From positions 1 to 64,000 of the forward strand of contig NZ_JADEUF010000005.1 of the NCBI RefSeq assembly GCF_015163655.1: a DNA stretch of 64,000 bases. Reading direction: 5' to 3'. The translations under genes were made by a program, and so were the position numbers. Shown piece by piece: positions 33,672-43,182 of this stretch. Under the pieces are notes generated by a model. That model had not been told where the DNA came from, did no database searches, and saw nothing but the letters and a program-made list of their open reading frames with translations. The DNA is from Xenorhabdus griffiniae (GTDB lineage Bacteria; Pseudomonadota; Gammaproteobacteria; Enterobacterales; Enterobacteriaceae). Each line of letters begins with the position of its first letter. Within the stretch, counting starts at the first letter, position 1.

Positions 33672-34952
33672 ATGGTCAAAATTGAAAATTATCCATTGAG
33701 CCGAGTACCACAAACACAACGTGTGTCATTGTTAAGCGTGGCTATTGTGCATATGGGCATGTTGACGGCATTGGACCAATTTATGCTTGGAGCTGTGTTG
33801 GGCAACTCTATGGCTTTAATCGATGCTTTTATTGCTATTTTCGTCGGTAGCTTGATCTTTGGCATTGTCACATTTGGGCTCGGTTTCGCGGGAATGCGTG
33901 AAGGCTTATCCGGCAGCCTATTGGCTCGGTGGTGTGGTTTTGGTCGCATAGGGTCTGTATTAATAGGCCTCGTGATTGCAATCAGCTTATTAGGTTGGTT
34001 TGGTATCCAAAACGCAATTTTCGCCCACTCCCTTAATTTTGCCTCCGGCGATAAACTTGGGTTTGGCTGGTCAGCAGCTTTCTCCGGCACTTTATTGACA
34101 ACACTGGTCGCTTTTGGCTTTAAGGCATTGCGTTTTACCGCCAGAATCGCTGTTCCTCTGTTCATTTTGTTGGTTGCTTATATCTCCACTATAGTACTGT
34201 CCGGCAACACCACTCAGCAGCTACATGAAATTATTAACTTACCTCATTCTGGTGATACCTTAACCATTAGTGCAGGTATTACGATCGTCGTGGGTGGCGC
34301 AATTGTTGCAAGTTTAATGACACCTGATTTGACTCGCTACACCAAATCAGGCAAGCATGTTTTTGGGATCACCTTGCTGACCATTATTGCAGGAGAATTT
34401 GTGATTAATGGCCTGGCGATCCTTATCGCAAAGGCCCTGAATACGTCAGATGTGGTCACTATTATGTCACAAGTGGCAGGAGGAGCAGGTCTTTTGGTTG
34501 TCGTTTTCTCCACATTGAGGGTCAACGATTTAAATCTGTATTCTTCATCATTAGGTATTATCAACGCCGTAGAGGGTATTACTGGCAAAAAACTCCGTTA
34601 TCCCCCAACGACCGTAATTATTGGAATACTTGGAACGCTACTTTCTATTCTGGGTATCCTAGAACGGTTTGTGGATTTCCTGACTGTGTTGGGTGTTGTT
34701 TTTCCACCCATTATTGGGATTATGTTGGTTGATTACTATATTCTGCGTTCCCATCGCAAGATATTAGATGAGAGCCGAGAGCAAGGCACACTTCCGCATG
34801 AAACACCAACTATCGGCTGGGCTGCCATTATTGCCAGTGTTATCGGCAGCGTAATTGGCCTGGTGGCAGAATGGGGTGTTCCAGCAATTAATTCATTATT
34901 GCTAGCGAGCTTAACCTATGGGCTATTTAAGTCAGTTTGTAAACGCGTTTAG
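33672..34952 (+). CDS. NCS1-family cytosine/purine permease (CodB-like)
   Basis: A 426-residue integral membrane protein with about 12 hydrophobic segments and the NCS1 opening in which a polar N-terminus (NYPLSRVPQTQRVSLLSVA) leads into the first helix. LTALDQFMLGAVLGNSM and the later SLMTPDLTRYTKSGKH are characteristic of the CodB branch, which takes up cytosine or related nucleobases by cation symport. AAGGA lies upstream of the ATG. No deaminase gene (codA) is adjacent, so the substrate is uncertain and could be another N-heterocycle. It may form one unit with the GNAT and LuxR genes. Confidence 0.88.
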   Translation: MVKIENYPLSRVPQTQRVSLLSVAIVHMGMLTALDQFMLGAVLGNSMALIDAFIAIFVGSLIFGIVTFGLGFAGMREGLSGSLLARWCGFGRIGSVLIGLVIAISLLGWFGIQNAIFAHSLNFASGDKLGFGWSAAFSGTLLTTLVAFGFKALRFTARIAVPLFILLVAYISTIVLSGNTTQQLHEIINLPHSGDTLTISAGITIVVGGAIVASLMTPDLTRYTKSGKHVFGITLLTIIAGEFVINGLAILIAKALNTSDVVTIMSQVAGGAGLLVVVFSTLRVNDLNLYSSSLGIINAVEGITGKKLRYPPTTVIIGILGTLLSILGILERFVDFLTVLGVVFPPIIGIMLVDYYILRSHRKILDESREQGTLPHETPTIGWAAIIASVIGSVIGLVAEWGVPAINSLLLASLTYGLFKSVCKRV

Positions 34953-34967
34953 CAAATGCCTCTATGA

Positions 34968-34993
34968 TATTGCTCCCCTAAATGGGAGCAATA
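34968..34993. terminator. Bidirectional terminator between the permease gene and iolB
   Basis: TATTGCTCCC and GGGAGCAATA form a perfect 10-bp stem with a 6-base loop, between two convergent genes and one base from the iolB stop. T-runs are short on both sides, so the strength is uncertain, but placement and symmetry fit a shared terminator. Confidence 0.6.
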
Positions 34994-34994
34994 C

Positions 34995-35825
34995 CTAACG
35001 GCTGGCATGTTTCTCCGCATATTCTTTGCCATTAACCCATTGATGATCTTTTTCCCAGGTAAATAACCAATTGCGTGTCGGGCCAGCCATAACATTGAGG
35101 TAGTAACTGTCATAACCCGCGATGGTAGCCACAGGATGATACCCTTTTGGCACCATCACCACATCTTTGTTATAAACCGCCATTGTTTCATCCAACGAGC
35201 GGTCGTCGGTATAGACTCGCTGGACACAGAAACCCTGAGTTGGATTAAGGCGATGGTAGTATGTCTCTTCCAAGTAAGTTTCTTGTGGCTCGTTGTCAGT
35301 ATCGTGCTTGTGGCTAGGATAAGAACTGGTACATCCTTCATCGGTATAGACTTCAACAACCAGCAGACTATCCGCCGGTTGATCATCTGGCAGGATATTA
35401 TGAACATAGCGCCGATTATTACCATTGCCGCGCTGTTCAGCCCCAATATCTTGTGGGGCGATTAAGCGGGTGGGATAACTGCCTTTTCCTTTCGCCTGAC
35501 ATACCGCCAGTTCCAGTTGAGTCTCGGCAACGATTTCCATCGTTTCATTAGGTGCCACATAGACGGCATAAGGCTTTTTGCGCTCAAATGGAGCCATACG
35601 CTCCCCAATTTTTTCAAACCGTTGCTGAGGTGTCACTACCGTGGCCTTTCCTGCCACCAGTACCAAACACGTCTCATTTTCTGAAGCGGGTAAAGTGATG
35701 GTTTCCCCTACATTCAGTTCATAAACCGCAAAATGAACATATCCCCAGTCTGCCGTTTCCGGCGTAATATGCTGCGTTCGTTTGTCCTGATTTGGTGCGT
35801 GGTATTTTGACAGTAGTTTAGACAT
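34995..35825 (-). CDS. iolB: 5-deoxy-glucuronate isomerase
   Basis: A 276-residue bicupin protein typical of IolB in length and motifs. SYPSHKHDTDNEPQETYLEE carries the metal-binding His and Glu residues near 165-185, and the C-terminal part has PKGYHPVATIAGYDSYYLN. IolB converts 5-deoxy-D-glucuronate to 2-deoxy-5-keto-D-gluconate, the substrate of IolC. The start has GGGGGAGG just upstream, and the gene follows iolE by 25 bp on the minus strand, as the last gene of this iol transcript. Confidence 0.95.
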   Translation of the reverse strand: MSKLLSKYHAPNQDKRTQHITPETADWGYVHFAVYELNVGETITLPASENETCLVLVAGKATVVTPQQRFEKIGERMAPFERKKPYAVYVAPNETMEIVAETQLELAVCQAKGKGSYPTRLIAPQDIGAEQRGNGNNRRYVHNILPDDQPADSLLVVEVYTDEGCTSSYPSHKHDTDNEPQETYLEETYYHRLNPTQGFCVQRVYTDDRSLDETMAVYNKDVVMVPKGYHPVATIAGYDSYYLNVMAGPTRNWLFTWEKDHQWVNGKEYAEKHASR

Positions 35826-35850
35826 TTAACCTCCCCCTCAATCTCCGCGT

Positions 35851-36741
35851 TTAAATCAATCCCGCTTCTTTGGCAAATTTATGCAAATTGCGATATCCCA
35901 GCGTGGCATAAGTCAGTGGGTGGGCAACAGCAGGATCTTGCTCTGCTTCAAGTACCAACCAACCGTGATAGTTATTCGCTTTCAAGATCGCAAAAATAGC
36001 CCGATAATCGACGCAACCATCTCCTGGTACGGTAAAAACACCGCTCAATACCGCATCCAGGAAACTGGTTTTGCGATTTTTGACATCTTTTAACACGTCT
36101 GGACGAATGTCTTTGCAATGCACATGATTAATACGTGTGCACCAACGTCTTGCCACCGTTAACGGATCATCCCCCGCAAAAGTGAGATGTCCAGTATCCA
36201 ATAACAATCCCACTTCCTCACCCGTATTTTCCATCAGTTTATCGATGTCTTCTGCACTTTCAATCACCGTTCCCATGTGATGATGATACGCAATCTGTAT
36301 GCCTTGTGACTGCGTATAACGGGCAAATTCTGTCAATTTTTCACCATATTCCTGCCAACGCTCTGCCGGAAACAGTGGACGAAGATACACTGGCTTATCC
36401 TGATTGCCATGAATGCAATGAGTCACTTCGGCAAACACCATCACAGTAGCCCCCAATTCCCGCAACAGGGTTAAATGCGGTTGAACAGCAGCTATTTCTT
36501 CTTTAACACTGCGTGTTAATAGTTCAGCAGAATACCAGCCAGATACGAGTTTTAAATCATGAGCGGCCAAAATGGGGCCTAAAATCTGTGCCTGGCGAGG
36601 GAATTTATTACCCAACTCAAAACCTGCAAACCCTGCTTGTCGCCCTTCTGTCAGGCAAGTTTCTAACGGTGTTTCTGCCCCCAAGGACGGCAAATCATCA
36701 TTGGTCCAGGTCAGGGGGTTGATGCCAAGTTGAACAGCCAT
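35851..36741 (-). CDS. iolE: Myo-inosose-2 dehydratase
   Basis: A 296-residue TIM-barrel protein of the xylose-isomerase-like family. Typical IolE features are the N-terminal INPLTWTNDDLPSLG, the metal-ligand segments YHHHMGTVIES and LLLDTGHLTFAG, and INHVHCKDIRPDV near residue 210. It dehydrates 2-keto-myo-inositol to the diketone that IolD hydrolyses. A strong AGGAGGAA site precedes the ATG. It lies between iolC (54 bp) and iolB (25 bp), so it is co-transcribed with both. Confidence 0.95.
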   Translation of the reverse strand: MAVQLGINPLTWTNDDLPSLGAETPLETCLTEGRQAGFAGFELGNKFPRQAQILGPILAAHDLKLVSGWYSAELLTRSVKEEIAAVQPHLTLLRELGATVMVFAEVTHCIHGNQDKPVYLRPLFPAERWQEYGEKLTEFARYTQSQGIQIAYHHHMGTVIESAEDIDKLMENTGEEVGLLLDTGHLTFAGDDPLTVARRWCTRINHVHCKDIRPDVLKDVKNRKTSFLDAVLSGVFTVPGDGCVDYRAIFAILKANNYHGWLVLEAEQDPAVAHPLTYATLGYRNLHKFAKEAGLI

Positions 36742-36795
36742 GAAGTTCCTCCTGTAAGGTGAAAAAAATGATGTTCTATTTGCTTTGTGATTCAG

Positions 36796-38700
36796 TTACC
36801 TACGCTGATTCCAGTAGTCAATCAGGTTGTGATAATTAGTTTTTATTTTCTGGATAAGTGTTTCATCATCTATTTCTTCCGCCAGCCATTGCAGTGACGG
36901 CTGACCAAATAGTGTTCTGCCAACAGCAAAACCTTTGACGATAGATTTACCCGCTGCTGCATTGAAACTGGCTTTTAAGATCGTTTCCGGTGCATCAAGG
37001 CCAAGGATCACAACCCCATGACAATAAGGATCACGCTGTTCAATTAATGCAGCGATTTGGTCCCAGGTTGCAGATTGCATCGGTGGCAATTTCCACCAGT
37101 CCGGTTTAATACCAAGATTGTAAAAACGCTGGAGCGCCCGTAGATAAAGCTCATCAGAATGGGGCATATCGACTGGCAAAATCACTTCCAGCAACAATTC
37201 ATGACCAGACTGACAGCAGGCTGCATAAACTTCTTGTACGGTTTTTTCCTGTTCCAGACGCAGTGGGTGGCGATCTTCTGGATGAAAGAACACTAAACAT
37301 TTAACAATATGTTCCCGCGGCCAACTAACTAGCTGGGAACCAATATCACCATGTTCGAGGCAAAGTGGTCGGGAGCCAGGCAATTCAATCGGACGGCCAA
37401 TCCATAATCCTTTCCCTGTTGCAGCATTCAGTACATCTTGACCAAAACTGCTGTCACATAATATCCCCGCTCTTCCTGCCAAATAAGCTTCTGTGCTGAC
37501 TTCCTGGCTGGCACGGAACAGGAGTTTTTTCAACTGTGGAATTCGCTCAAGACCAGCATTCACCTCACGCGCCATTTCGACAAACTGGATGCGATGATCA
37601 AATGCCATGACACATAATTCATCCCATTGTTTATGTCGATTGCTAATCCGATGCAGGTGATTGAGATGTGGATCTAAATCTGGGGATCGTACTTCTGTTG
37701 CTCGCCTTAAATAGTTATCCAATTCTGTTTTATCTGGCATAGCAGGCGCACACCCATGACGGGAAACAACCAACGCTCCACAAGCATTGGCATAAGTGCA
37801 AGCCTGTTCCCAACTTTCGTTATTAAGGTAGCCACGCAATAAACCAGACATAAAGGCATCTCCAGCCCCCAAAACGTTCAAGACTTCTACCTTGACGCTC
37901 CGTACAGTGATCCCCTCGTCTAAGGTATCGGGAATATTGGCAGCAAATACCGAACACCCTAATGCACCACGCTTACAAACCAATGTTGCCGCCGTTAGTG
38001 TCCGTATTCGACGCAAAGCTTCAACAGTATCCGTAGTGCCACCCGCAATATGAAATTCCTCTTCGGTTCCCACAATCAAGTCAAACAGGGAAAGCACTTC
38101 TTGCAATTGTGCTGTCACTGATTCAGAAGCGATATAACGAGTTTCACCGTCACCTAATGATGCTAATCCCCACAATACCGGACGATAATCGATATCAATA
38201 ACAGTCTTGACACCATTGCGGCGGGCGTAAGTCAGAGCTGTCAAAACAGCATCACGAGTTTGTGGATGGGAAAGATGAGTTCCGGTGATCGCCAGACAAC
38301 GGGCAGATGCAATATAATCTTCACTGAAATCATCTCGGGAGATCGCCATATCAGCACAATTATCACGGTAAAAGATCAGCGGAAAAGTTTCGTTATCTTT
38401 AATGCCGAGTAAAACCAAAGCCGTTAACCGCTCTTTGTCGGTGATCAAATGGCTGGTATCACAACCCACCCGCTCCAATTCTTCACGCAAAAAGCGGCCC
38501 ATGTGTTCATCACCAACCCTTGCCAGCATTGAGGATTTTAATCCCTGACGTGCTGTTCCATAGGCGACATTACCTGAAGAGCCACCTAAGTATTTTGCAA
38601 AGCTTGTCATGTCTTCCAGACGGGAACCAATTTGTTGACCGTACAGATCAACCGCAATACGTCCCATGCAGATCACATCCAACTTTCTATGCTGTTCCAT
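36796..38700 (-). CDS. iolC: 5-dehydro-2-deoxygluconokinase fused to DUF2090 (aldolase-like) domain
   Basis: A 634-residue two-domain protein. Residues 1-330 are a PfkB-family sugar kinase with the N-terminal GGSSGNVAYGTARQG and the catalytic GAGDAFMSGL near 295. Residues about 345-634 are a DUF2090 TIM-barrel domain (VMAFDHRIQFVEMAREV, then CLEHGDIGSQLVSWPREH). IolC phosphorylates 2-deoxy-5-keto-gluconate. In many proteobacteria the DUF2090 half is annotated as the aldolase that cuts the product into DHAP and malonate semialdehyde, which would explain the lack of a separate iolJ here. The gene heads an iolC-iolE-iolB run and has its own 181-bp upstream region. Confidence 0.93.
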   Translation of the reverse strand: MEQHRKLDVICMGRIAVDLYGQQIGSRLEDMTSFAKYLGGSSGNVAYGTARQGLKSSMLARVGDEHMGRFLREELERVGCDTSHLITDKERLTALVLLGIKDNETFPLIFYRDNCADMAISRDDFSEDYIASARCLAITGTHLSHPQTRDAVLTALTYARRNGVKTVIDIDYRPVLWGLASLGDGETRYIASESVTAQLQEVLSLFDLIVGTEEEFHIAGGTTDTVEALRRIRTLTAATLVCKRGALGCSVFAANIPDTLDEGITVRSVKVEVLNVLGAGDAFMSGLLRGYLNNESWEQACTYANACGALVVSRHGCAPAMPDKTELDNYLRRATEVRSPDLDPHLNHLHRISNRHKQWDELCVMAFDHRIQFVEMAREVNAGLERIPQLKKLLFRASQEVSTEAYLAGRAGILCDSSFGQDVLNAATGKGLWIGRPIELPGSRPLCLEHGDIGSQLVSWPREHIVKCLVFFHPEDRHPLRLEQEKTVQEVYAACCQSGHELLLEVILPVDMPHSDELYLRALQRFYNLGIKPDWWKLPPMQSATWDQIAALIEQRDPYCHGVVILGLDAPETILKASFNAAAGKSIVKGFAVGRTLFGQPSLQWLAEEIDDETLIQKIKTNYHNLIDYWNQRR

Positions 38701-38799
38701 TGATTCACCTCTTACCGGATACGCTACTTTGCTAAACGCCTTATATTGTTCGCTTTCGTTACCCCTTTGGCCCTGCCGGAAACCAGACGATCCTTATAA

Positions 38800-38825
38800 G
38801 AAAACATTTATTTCATTTTTAATAA
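38800..38825. promoter_or_regulatory. Candidate inositol-regulator site upstream of iolC
   Basis: The sequence acatttatttcatttttaat lies about 110 bp upstream of iolC and shares TTATTTCA followed by a T-run with the region upstream of iolG (41831-41845). The shared element may bind the RpiR-type regulator. It is AT-rich, so chance similarity is possible. Confidence 0.3.
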
Positions 38826-38881
38826 GAATGGGAACATGATTCATACTGTGATCCAGTAAGGACTTTCTGCTAATTGCGCTC

Positions 38882-40594
38882 TTATTTTTCTGATATACCT
38901 GTTTTTTCTGATGTACTCACCACCACCGGACGTTTAAATAGCACTCTACCTATCTGGTAGAAAACGTAGCCCAATATACTAGCGACAAAGAGATAGTAGA
39001 GCGCCATCACATAAGCCGGCACGTTCTCAGCAAGGAAAACATACATGGAGACAACAGCCAGTGTAATTAAGCATCCTGCCGGTTTAACCATCGACCAAGG
39101 GGTAATATCCACCTGTTCTGTATACACTTCCTGATAAGATTCAGCTGGGAAAAAATACCCAATCGTCAACATGAAAATGATATTCAGGACAAACAGGATG
39201 CCAACTAGATGGAAGAAATGAATATTGAAGTTCAGGATAAAGTGACAAATGATGTAAGCCGACATACCAAACAACAACCCCAACTTTGCTGCAATCGGGG
39301 GAACCCGTTTTGTCATCAGTCCAACCAGAACGACACTGAGGATCGGAGCATTGAAGATCCCTTGTAGCTGTTGAATCAGGTAGAACAAGCCATCAGGTGC
39401 GTTAGCGACAAATGGGGCAATGAGCATCGTTGCCAGCGCAAGACCAATGCCTAAATATTTACCGACTGTCACAGCCTGTGCTTCAGTGGCATTCGGGTTA
39501 ATTCGTGGCTTGTAAATATTGACGGTAAATAATGTCACGGAAGAGTTGAGACCACCGCTGAATGTCGAAAATACAGCTCCCACAACTACCGCGGCAAAGA
39601 AACCAACCAACACTTTGGGCAATACCAGTTGCACTAATGCAGGATAGGCATTATCTGGGTTATCTATTTGGCCATTAAAAATATGGAATGCAATTATCCC
39701 TGGTAAAATAATAATGGTAGGAATAATGAGCTTAAATAAAGCACATAACATTACGCCTTTTTGCCCTTCCGCCAGATTCTTAGCGCCCAATGATTTCTGC
39801 ACAATGGATTGGTTAGTACACCAAAAGAACATGTTGGAGATAAGTAGTCCTGTGAACAGGGTCGAGAATGGAACAAGTGAATCTTCACTGCCGATGGAAT
39901 TAAACTTCTCTGGATGGGTCTGATAGACATCAGTTAACCCTTTCCATATACTGCCATCTCCCACATACAACAGGGCAAACACCGTTACCATCAAGCCGCC
40001 TACAATTAAGCCTACGCCATTAATGGTATCGGCAACGGCAATCGCTTTGATCCCACCAAAGATTGCGTAAATTGCCCCCAATCCCCCCACTCCCCAAACC
40101 ATGATCCAGAGTGCTGTGGTTTTATCGACTTGAAAAACCTGGGAAACCTGAAACAGACTTTCCAAGGCAATCGCTCCTGTATACAGAACGATAGGTAATA
40201 ATGAGATCACATACATCGCCAAAAATAGGATTGATGTAATTAACAACGTGTTTTTATCAAACCGGCGTTCAAGATATTCTGGGATGGTTGAAATGCCTAA
40301 TTTCAGATATTTCGGCAAGAAATAAATAGCAAATAGGACAATAGTTAAAGCTGCAATCACTTCCCAGGCCATAACAATAAACCCAGTTCTGAACGCCAGT
40401 CCATTCAAACCGACCAAATGTTCTGTAGACAGATTCATTAACAACATGGAGCTGCCGATATATATTCCTGTCAAGGAACGCCCGCCAAGAAAATAGCCTT
40501 CAGTCGAATCACTTAAGTGTTTGTTGTGCGTTTTATAATAAGCAAACCCGGCTACCAATAAGGTAAAACCAATAAAAGAAAGAAAAGCTAACAT
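38882..40594 (-). CDS. Sodium:solute symporter, probable myo-inositol transporter
   Basis: A 570-residue SSS-family protein with about 13-14 transmembrane helices. The N-terminal STEGYFLGGRSLTGIYIGSS and YLERRFDKNTL, and the later AVADTINGVGLIVGGL and VFSTFSGGLNSSVTLFTV, are typical of the SLC5/SGLT branch with the LeuT fold. Within an iol cluster it should import myo-inositol with Na+. The ATG has a GGGGGAGG site upstream. It lies between iolG (185 bp) and iolC (181 bp), wider gaps than elsewhere in the cluster. The inositol substrate is inferred from context. Confidence 0.85.
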   Translation of the reverse strand: MLAFLSFIGFTLLVAGFAYYKTHNKHLSDSTEGYFLGGRSLTGIYIGSSMLLMNLSTEHLVGLNGLAFRTGFIVMAWEVIAALTIVLFAIYFLPKYLKLGISTIPEYLERRFDKNTLLITSILFLAMYVISLLPIVLYTGAIALESLFQVSQVFQVDKTTALWIMVWGVGGLGAIYAIFGGIKAIAVADTINGVGLIVGGLMVTVFALLYVGDGSIWKGLTDVYQTHPEKFNSIGSEDSLVPFSTLFTGLLISNMFFWCTNQSIVQKSLGAKNLAEGQKGVMLCALFKLIIPTIIILPGIIAFHIFNGQIDNPDNAYPALVQLVLPKVLVGFFAAVVVGAVFSTFSGGLNSSVTLFTVNIYKPRINPNATEAQAVTVGKYLGIGLALATMLIAPFVANAPDGLFYLIQQLQGIFNAPILSVVLVGLMTKRVPPIAAKLGLLFGMSAYIICHFILNFNIHFFHLVGILFVLNIIFMLTIGYFFPAESYQEVYTEQVDITPWSMVKPAGCLITLAVVSMYVFLAENVPAYVMALYYLFVASILGYVFYQIGRVLFKRPVVVSTSEKTGISEK

Positions 40595-40779
40595 ATACCC
40601 TCCCCCCTGATTAACCGTTTAGAGCTATATAGTTACCTCCGCTGAGGATTATTTCCTTTGCCACCGCCCTCAGAAATCTATCGGGTACAAAACGGCCTGC
40701 CGAAGTTATGGCTGCCGGAACAGATATGTGATTTTTATGAAATAAATGTTCCAGTAATGTTTGTTATTGAATATTATCG

Positions 40780-41766
40780 TTATAGTTTGATTTCTTTACC
40801 GGAGTGCAAAGATTCGAGCGCCTTGTCTGCGAGGTATAAAGCCCGTTCTCCATCACTACCACTTGTCTCAGGCATTACCCTGCCTGCCATGACATCAACA
40901 AAATGGCTCCATTCCGCGATGTATGCGTCACGGTAACGTTGCAAAAAGAAATGTTCTGGTTTCGCGGCAGTACAACCGTTTTCTCCCCAGAATTCCACAC
41001 TGTTTTCCTTTATATTTCCGGCAGTCAGAAGCCCTTTTTCGCCATGCAGTTCCAACCGTTGGTCATAACCATAACCGGAACGACGGCTATTGGTGATGGT
41101 TGCCATTACCCCCGATGGAAATTTCATGACAATAAACGCAGTATCGATATCACCCGCCGTACCGATAGCTGGGTCAACCAGATTGCTGCCCTGGGCATAA
41201 ATAGCACATGGCTCTTCACCAATGATAAAACGAGCCATATCTAAGTCATGAATGGTCATGTCCCTGAACATACCACCAGATACACGCACATATTCAGAAG
41301 GTGGGGGAGACGGATCACGGGAGATAATAAGCAGAGATTCTGCCTTGCCAATGGTTCCGGCATCAAACAGGTCTTTCAGCCGACGAAACTGCGGATCGTA
41401 GCGACGATTAAATCCGACAAACAGAGAAACCTGACACGTTTTTACCGTAGCAAGGCACTGGCGAACCCGTTCAAGATCAAGGTGAACCGGTTTCTCGCAG
41501 AAAATCATTTTATTGTGTCGGGCGGCCAGTTCTATCAGATCGGCATGGGTATCCGTTGCTGATGCAATCAGGACACCATGAACATCAGGATCTGACATCG
41601 CTTCTTCAGTGGTCTGTATTTTAGCCTGATATTGGTGTGCCAATGTCTTAGCACTTGTCAGATGTGGATCTATCACAGAATAGAGACAAGTTTCTTTATG
41701 GTTGGCAATGTTGACAGCATGAACCTGCCCAATTCGCCCAGCGCCAAATAATGCAATATTGAACAT
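40780..41766 (-). CDS. iolG: Inositol 2-dehydrogenase
   Basis: A 328-residue Gfo/Idh/MocA oxidoreductase. The NAD-binding GAGRIG is at residues 8-13, the EKP motif (FCEKPVHLD) lies near 92, and the catalytic D-x-x-x-H pattern is in MTIHDLDMARF near 170. It oxidises myo-inositol to 2-keto-myo-inositol, the first step of the pathway. The ATG is preceded by AAGGAG. It is the first gene of the distal iol block, downstream of an 820-bp AT-rich region that contains two repeat copies and a plus-strand gene. Confidence 0.92.
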   Translation of the reverse strand: MFNIALFGAGRIGQVHAVNIANHKETCLYSVIDPHLTSAKTLAHQYQAKIQTTEEAMSDPDVHGVLIASATDTHADLIELAARHNKMIFCEKPVHLDLERVRQCLATVKTCQVSLFVGFNRRYDPQFRRLKDLFDAGTIGKAESLLIISRDPSPPPSEYVRVSGGMFRDMTIHDLDMARFIIGEEPCAIYAQGSNLVDPAIGTAGDIDTAFIVMKFPSGVMATITNSRRSGYGYDQRLELHGEKGLLTAGNIKENSVEFWGENGCTAAKPEHFFLQRYRDAYIAEWSHFVDVMAGRVMPETSGSDGERALYLADKALESLHSGKEIKL

Positions 41767-41830
41767 AAATGCTCCTTGATACCTTGGTATCTGCTTTTTG
41801 GTGTGGATGAAAACATACCAAATAAAATAT

Positions 41831-41858
41831 TTATTTCAATTTTTCTTTATTTGAAAAT
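41831..41858. promoter_or_regulatory. Candidate operator upstream of iolG
   Basis: ATTTCAA (41833-41839) and TTGAAAAT (41851-41858) form an inverted repeat with an 11-base spacer about 65-90 bp before the iolG start. The arms repeat the TTTCA/TGAAA theme of the palindrome beside the RpiR regulator gene (46963-46997). A binding site for that regulator is plausible. Confidence 0.4.
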
Positions 41859-42265
41859 TTTATTTTTTAGAGCTAGCTCATAACTTTCATCTGGCGTGTA
41901 TCTTGCCGGCAATGTCTACGCTGCCTGATCGTTTCCATATCTTATGAGCAAAATCGAGGGATAATCTGCCTGTTATCAAGTGTGATATCACCAGCAAGCA
42001 TGTAGTAACATAAACACAGAATTGTAACCACATCTATAGTAGGGATTTCGGTAAGAACTAGCCTCAATTTTTTAATAAATTAAAAAGGCCAGATTGTCAT
42101 TTACCATAAAAATATTTTTGATCCCATTAATGCAAAATATTTCATAAAAAAATCAGTTCGTTTTTGAATTGACATCATATTTTCTTGAATTTATTCTGCC
42201 CGATATGACAACCAAGCGTTATATTTGATGTGTTTTTATGCAAAACATACACATTATGTAAGGGC

Positions 42266-42370
42266 TATACGCATTAAACTTCAAGCTGCAATTTACAACA
42301 CGATATGAAACCTGACTTCTCCCCGCTTCGCGGGGAGAAGTCACATGCATCTTGAAGTTAGATTGGTATA
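42266..42370. repeat. Dispersed palindromic repeat, copy 2
   Basis: A 105-bp copy from tatacgcattaaacttcaag to cttgaagttagattggtata, with the central hairpin CTCCCCGCTTCGCGGGGAG. Confidence 0.9.
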
Positions 42371-42432
42371 TAAACTTAATTAATACCCAGGGAATATTAA
42401 AAATCATCTGATGTAGTTGATTACAACTAATA

Positions 42433-42537
42433 TATACGCATTAAACTTCAAGTTGTCATTTACAACTCTCTATGAAACCTGATTTATCCCCGCTTCGCGG
42501 GAAGAAATCACACGCATCTTGAAGCTAGATTAGTATA
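42433..42537. repeat. Dispersed palindromic repeat, copy 3
   Basis: Another 105-bp copy in the same orientation as copy 2 and 62 bp from it. Base changes affect the hairpin (CCCCGCTTCGCGGGAAG) and the right end (gattagtata). Confidence 0.9.
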
Positions 42538-42586
42538 AACAAGGTTGAATGGTGTTGTTTTATAAATTTATAAAAAGGATATTAGA

Positions 42587-43126
42587 ATGAGAAATATTTT
42601 TAATTTATTAATTGGTTGTAAAAAAACAGTTTTCCTGATTTTTATTTCTGTGCTCATCAGTGCATGTACTCAAAATAGGGTAGAAGAGAAAAAATCCGAT
42701 ATATATGATCAGGCTCATGAAGTGAATCAATGGATATGGCCGACATCAGGAATAAAAATTGAGCTTAATGAAAAAGAACCGGGAATCGATATATTCGGCG
42801 GATATGGTCAAGCTATTTTGGCTGCCGAAAATGGTCGGGTGGTCTATGCAGGAGACGCTCTCAAAGGCTACAAAAATCTGATTGTGATTAGACACAGTGA
42901 TATTTTCTTAAGCGCCTATGCGAACAATAATACTATCTTGGTCAAAGAAGGGGACATCGTTTTACGTGGAAATAAAATAGCCACTATGGGAGAAAATGCT
43001 TCTTCGGCATACTTACATTTTGAGATAAGAAAAAATGGAAATTCTGTCGATCCGCGAAAATTTTTACCGTTAAATTCGATGAATAACCAACCTGATACAA
43101 AATCTCCTAGTACAAATAAAGAATAG
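42587..43126 (+). CDS. NlpD/YgeR-like lipoprotein with degenerate LytM (M23) domain
   Basis: A 179-residue protein with lipobox LISAC (Cys near residue 27). The LytM domain runs from about residue 50 to 165: WIWPTSGIKIE, PGIDIFGGYGQAILAAENGR, HSDIFLSAYANN, and LHFEIRKNGNSVDPRKFLPL. The zinc-site residues are incomplete, as in NlpD-type amidase activators: there is no His in the GIDI segment, and AN replaces AH in the SAYA motif. It has no LysM domain. The likely role is control of a periplasmic cell-wall amidase, not hydrolysis. It is on the plus strand between iolG and iolD, bracketed by repeat copies on both sides, and does not belong to the inositol pathway. Confidence 0.85.
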   Translation: MRNIFNLLIGCKKTVFLIFISVLISACTQNRVEEKKSDIYDQAHEVNQWIWPTSGIKIELNEKEPGIDIFGGYGQAILAAENGRVVYAGDALKGYKNLIVIRHSDIFLSAYANNNTILVKEGDIVLRGNKIATMGENASSAYLHFEIRKNGNSVDPRKFLPLNSMNNQPDTKSPSTNKE

Positions 43127-43182
43127 CGTGCCGTTTATCGGCAAATACTTTAAACACGGGCTGAGTACAGAAACCGCAACGT

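Larger units (their letters stand above)
41859..42586. other. AT-rich region between iolG and the NlpD-like gene, with two repeat copies
   Basis: Besides the iolG operator candidate, this region holds repeat copies at 42266-42370 and 42433-42537. The 62-residue minus-strand frame at 42407-42219 runs through the first repeat and is not credible as a gene. The rest is AT-rich with no assignable content. Confidence 0.5.

Noticed and set aside
42219..42407. 62-residue minus-strand frame near the NlpD-like gene
   Set aside because: It runs through a full repeat copy, so the frame is a by-product of the repeat.
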